DNA of 21,663 nucleotides, from contig NZ_BMPP01000022.1 in NCBI RefSeq assembly GCF_014647655.1, positions 24,153 through 45,815 of the forward strand. Reading direction: 5' to 3'. Source of the DNA: Deinococcus malanensis (GTDB taxonomy: Bacteria > Deinococcota > Deinococci > Deinococcales > Deinococcaceae). Within the stretch, counting starts at the first letter, position 1. Each line of letters begins with the position of its first letter. Positions 18,308 to 21,663 of this stretch are shown piece by piece. The position numbers were made by a program, and so were the translations under genes. The notes below the pieces were generated by a model, which saw nothing but the letters and a program-made list of their open reading frames with translations, was not told where the DNA came from and did no database searches.

Positions 18308-18337
18308 ACAGTACCAGACGGCAGGGCGTAATGCCAG
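18308..18337 (-). promoter_or_regulatory. rpsF operon promoter
   Basis: On the minus strand CTGGCA (18332-18337) and TACTGT (18308-18313) are 18 nt apart, with TGG before the -10 forming an extended -10. It would place the start about 57 nt upstream of rpsF, just before the leader hairpin. Confidence 0.6.
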
Positions 18338-18373
18338 CGTCACTCGGCACATGTGGACGGGAGGGGTCGCCAG

Positions 18374-18379
18374 TAGGCT
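18374..18379 (+). promoter_or_regulatory. -10 box for the leaderless DinB-like gene
   Basis: TAGGCT ends 5 nt before GTG 18385. No -35 is evident. It fits the leaderless pattern seen elsewhere in this window. Confidence 0.4.
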
Positions 18380-18384
18380 GAGGC

Positions 18385-18879
18385 GTGAATTCACAGCATC
18401 CGGTAGAAGGCATTCTGGACATCCTGAAAGAAGCGGTGGAGGGAGGCGTGCCAGGCCAGGGCACCGCTTTTCTGGACGGCACCGGAGTGGATGGCACGGG
18501 AAACCACGGCCTGCTGGCGACACTGGAGGGGCTGAGTGCTACGCAGGCCAGCCACGAGGTCCTGGGTACGACCATCGCAGCGCATGCGCGGCATACGGCC
18601 TTCCATATGGAGGTCATCGTTCGTTGGGAGCGGGACGGCGACCGGGGACCATTCGACTGGAAGGGCAGCTTTCATCCTCTGCAGGTTGAGCCGCAGGAGT
18701 GGAGCGCATTATGTAGCCGGGTACGCCATGCCTTCCTGGCTCTGGACGCATTTGCCCGTACCCAGTTGGACCAGCCGGTGACCGGGGATATAACCGGAGG
18801 GCTGTGCGGCGCGGTGGCCCATGTCGCCTATCACCTGGGGGCTATGCGGCAACTGCTGAAAGGCGTCCCGGGAGCGTGA
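18385..18879 (+). CDS. DinB-like putative metal-binding protein
   Basis: This 164-residue helical protein is probably of the DinB/YfiT four-helix-bundle superfamily, whose members bind a divalent metal through three histidines and often act as thiol-dependent transferases. Candidate ligands are H67/H70/H74 in AAHARHTAFHMEV and H146/H150 in AHVAYHLGAMRQ. The C-terminal HxxxH followed by GxxRQ is the clearest family-like feature. The family is expanded in Deinococcus. GTG 18385 follows a -10 box by 5 nt and has no ribosome site, so it is likely leaderless. It is divergent from the rpsF operon. The reaction and substrate are unknown. Confidence 0.7.
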   Translation: MNSQHPVEGILDILKEAVEGGVPGQGTAFLDGTGVDGTGNHGLLATLEGLSATQASHEVLGTTIAAHARHTAFHMEVIVRWERDGDRGPFDWKGSFHPLQVEPQEWSALCSRVRHAFLALDAFARTQLDQPVTGDITGGLCGAVAHVAYHLGAMRQLLKGVPGA

Positions 18880-18971
18880 AGCTCCGCTCCGGAGATACCA
18901 GGGCTGAGTCCGGCTGAATTGCCTGCTTCAGAACCACGGAGGCGCGATCTGAGCCCTGCTCATCGGCGACG

Positions 18972-19000
18972 CCTGCCGGACCCCGGCTCACTCCGGCAGG
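18972..19000. terminator. Possible terminator between the DinB-like and kinase genes
   Basis: CCTGCCGG (18972-18979) pairs perfectly with CCGGCAGG (18993-19000) around a 13-nt loop. It lies at the 3' ends of two convergent genes and could serve either, but no T-run follows on either strand. A smaller GGAGC/GCTCC hairpin (18871-18885) spans the DinB-like stop codon. Confidence 0.35.
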
Positions 19001-19008
19001 ATGGCAAT

Positions 19009-19998
19009 CTATTTGCGACGTTTAAACAGGCTCCAGCGGCCGGACCGGTCGGATTCCTTGTCGTCCTCGGCGGGGGCCGGTGGTGATGTGGGGGCTGGAA
19101 CGACCATGGGAACAGGTTTGTGACGGCCCACCGTCCTGCCCGCCGTGACCACCTCAGGCGTGCTCGGGGAGTCGTCGTAGATTTCGTCCTGCGGCGGCTC
19201 GCCCAGAGCCTCAAGCAGGGCGCGCCGCAACTCGTCGGCACTGGGCCGCTCGGCGGGGCGCTTGGCCAGAGCCAGTTCTGCCAACCGGGAAATCCGGCGG
19301 TCGACATGGCTGTTCAGGTGAGCCATAGAGCGCGGAAAGCGGGTCAGGTGGGCGACCATCAGTTCCTCATAACTGCTGCCATGAAAAGGCCGGGCGCCGC
19401 TCAGAAGCTCGTACATCATGATGCCCAGGCTGTACACGTCGCTGGCGCCGCTGCTGCTCTCCCCGTGGTAGATCTCAGGCGCCATATAGAACGGACTGCC
19501 ACTGACCTTGCCACCCTGGGAGGTAAAGAAGGTACTGCCCATGTCGCCCAGCGCCGCGCGGCCTTCGTGGACGTACACGTTCTGAGGTTTGACATCCTGA
19601 TGAACAGCGCCCAGATGGTGCAGATACGTCAGCGCCGAGGCCACGTCAGCCAGGATACGCAGCGCCTGACGCTCCGGAAGACGGCGGCCGGGAGGCAGAT
19701 CCTCCAGATGCTCGGTCAGGTCGCCCTGTGGGTAGTACCTGAGCGCCAGAAACGCCTGCGCGCCAAACGGCGTTCCTGCATGGGCATGAACAATATGGGG
19801 GTGACGGAACTGCAGGGTCAGCCGGACCTCGTTGCCGAAGCGTTCGGCGGCCTCTTTCTCTTTAAGGGTCTGCTCGTGCGGAATCTTGAGTGCCACATGA
19901 CGGCCATCCTCGGCAGCAGCCAGGTACACCAGCGAGGTGTTGCCGCGTCCCAGCAGACGCAGAAGCTTGTAGCCTGGAATGGTGCGTTCTGAAGTCAT
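19009..19998 (-). CDS. Soluble Hanks-type serine/threonine protein kinase
   Basis: This eukaryotic-like kinase has 329 residues from ATG 19998. It has a glycine loop LGRGNTSLVY (17-25), catalytic K38, helix-C E57, the catalytic loop HQDVKPQN (D135, K137, N140), DMG (152-154) in place of the usual DFG, APE in YMAPEIY, and SDVYSLGIMMYELL. The Arg of HRD is Gln, so it is a non-RD kinase not expected to need activation-loop phosphorylation. The tail (about 265-329) is Pro/acidic-rich and ends in a basic SLFKRRK. There is no transmembrane segment, PASTA or PQQ-type sensor domain. An in-frame ATG at 20025 adds nine residues, and TAAGGT lies 8 nt before it, so that start is also possible. Confidence 0.9.
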   Translation of the reverse strand: MTSERTIPGYKLLRLLGRGNTSLVYLAAAEDGRHVALKIPHEQTLKEKEAAERFGNEVRLTLQFRHPHIVHAHAGTPFGAQAFLALRYYPQGDLTEHLEDLPPGRRLPERQALRILADVASALTYLHHLGAVHQDVKPQNVYVHEGRAALGDMGSTFFTSQGGKVSGSPFYMAPEIYHGESSSGASDVYSLGIMMYELLSGARPFHGSSYEELMVAHLTRFPRSMAHLNSHVDRRISRLAELALAKRPAERPSADELRRALLEALGEPPQDEIYDDSPSTPEVVTAGRTVGRHKPVPMVVPAPTSPPAPAEDDKESDRSGRWSLFKRRK

Positions 19999-20025
19999 GA
20001 CCGGATACCTCGCACTGTAGACCAT

Positions 20026-20332
20026 GATTTCAGACCTTACGGATCAGTGACGTGAGGCGAACCTTCAGCAACCCCGGGCCGAAGGAGCCTGCATGCAGAC
20101 ACACAGAAAAGAGAATAAGAGAAGAGGCGGGCATGAGTAGCTCCAGTTCACCTCATGACCTCTCACCTAATTCTTTCTGTGGGTCATGTCTGACCCTGCT
20201 CGTCACGGCCTGTGATGAAAATCAAATCATCTGCCGGACTGGTCCCTGTTCCTGGTCCACGTTCCGGCAGATGCTGATTCCCCTGGGAGGCCAGGCGTTT
20301 TCTTCTCTGAGCTGACCTCGGCAGAAAGGTAC
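20026..20332. other. Gap between kinase and prfB
   Basis: I see no convincing gene. The main feature is a long hairpin near 20228-20273. A 60-codon frame from ATG 20133 and its upstream extension look unlike a protein gene: Ser/Cys-rich, no family, running through the hairpin. Part of this stretch must hold the kinase promoter, and candidate -10 boxes TAAGGT and TACAGT on the minus strand lie near the kinase start. Confidence 0.45.
20217..20273 (-). terminator. Probable prfB terminator hairpin
   Basis: A perfect 10-bp inverted repeat CATCTGCCGG/CCGGCAGATG (20228-20237 with 20264-20273) has a 26-nt loop. On the minus strand it is followed by T-rich ATTTGATTTTC. It lies about 60 nt past the prfB stop. 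The loop and arm contain a direct repeat CTGGTCC, so it may have another role. Confidence 0.5.
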
Positions 20333-21428
<1,096 letters not shown>

Positions 21429-21490
21429 ATCAGCGTGCCTCCCTTCCGCACATTCCCGTTGGTCGGGGCGCGGGCTGTTGCCAAAGAAAG

Positions 21491-21496
21491 AGTATA
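21491..21496 (-). promoter_or_regulatory. Candidate -10 box of prfB
   Basis: TATACT on the minus strand lies about 63 nt upstream of the prfB start. No good -35 is visible at 16-18 nt. Confidence 0.45.
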
Positions 21497-21585
21497 GGGC
21501 CCTGTACGGTGACAGCTGGACGACCCCACTTTTCCGCGCCCACACGACCACCACCGAGGATCAAGAAGTAGGGAGGGGAGAGGAG

Positions 21586-21637
<52 letters not shown>

Positions 21638-21663
21638 TTGCATGACAAGGTGAAGAGAGAACG

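Noticed and set aside
20133..20315. 60-codon Ser/Cys-rich frame in the kinase-prfB gap
   Set aside because: It has no family resemblance and only a weak ribosome site, and it reads through the prfB hairpin.

Overview
The window comes from a GC-rich bacterial chromosome and most likely from a Deinococcus. The evidence is a double-OB-fold SSB, a near-match to the 17-bp radiation/desiccation response motif (RDRM) at the ssb promoter, many genes that start 5-7 nt after a TANNNT -10 box with no leader, and a dnaA whose only well-placed start codon is ATC. I see no mobile element, CRISPR array, tRNA or rRNA.

Layout. 1-2.7 kb: a small predicted secreted protein, an OmpR-type response regulator and a membrane histidine kinase, which probably form one signalling unit. 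2.7-5.1 kb: dprA (DNA uptake and recombination), a convergent small protein, and an NAD-dependent epimerase-like gene divergent from it. 5.2-8.1 kb: dnaA, the replication origin, and dnaN. The origin has eleven perfect DnaA boxes, six on one strand then five on the other, followed by a DnaA-trio tract and an AT-rich stretch. 8.3-11.1 kb: the glycolytic genes eno and pyk, with hairpins between and after them. 11.1-11.3 kb: a long perfect palindrome acting as a terminator and a second, looser cluster of DnaA boxes. 11.3-14 kb: tyrS on the minus strand behind a structured leader, divergent from a MOSC gene coupled to trmK. 14.2-18.3 kb, minus strand: rny, then the conserved rpsF-ssb-rpsR-rplI operon. 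18.4-21.4 kb: a DinB-like protein, a soluble Ser/Thr kinase, and prfB with its programmed +1 frameshift. A strong promoter points out of the right-hand end.

How the parts fit. Most genes are core replication, translation and glycolysis functions. The regulatory layer is the unusual part. It includes leaderless starts throughout, two very short leaderless ORFs in front of the kinase and tyrS, an attenuator-like terminator before tyrS, a probable S6:S18 feedback hairpin before rpsF, a damage-response operator inside the ribosomal-protein operon that would let ssb be induced separately, and autoregulatory frameshifting in prfB. I found no clearly new multi-gene system. The best candidates for undescribed biology are the two leader mini-ORFs and the second DnaA-box cluster.
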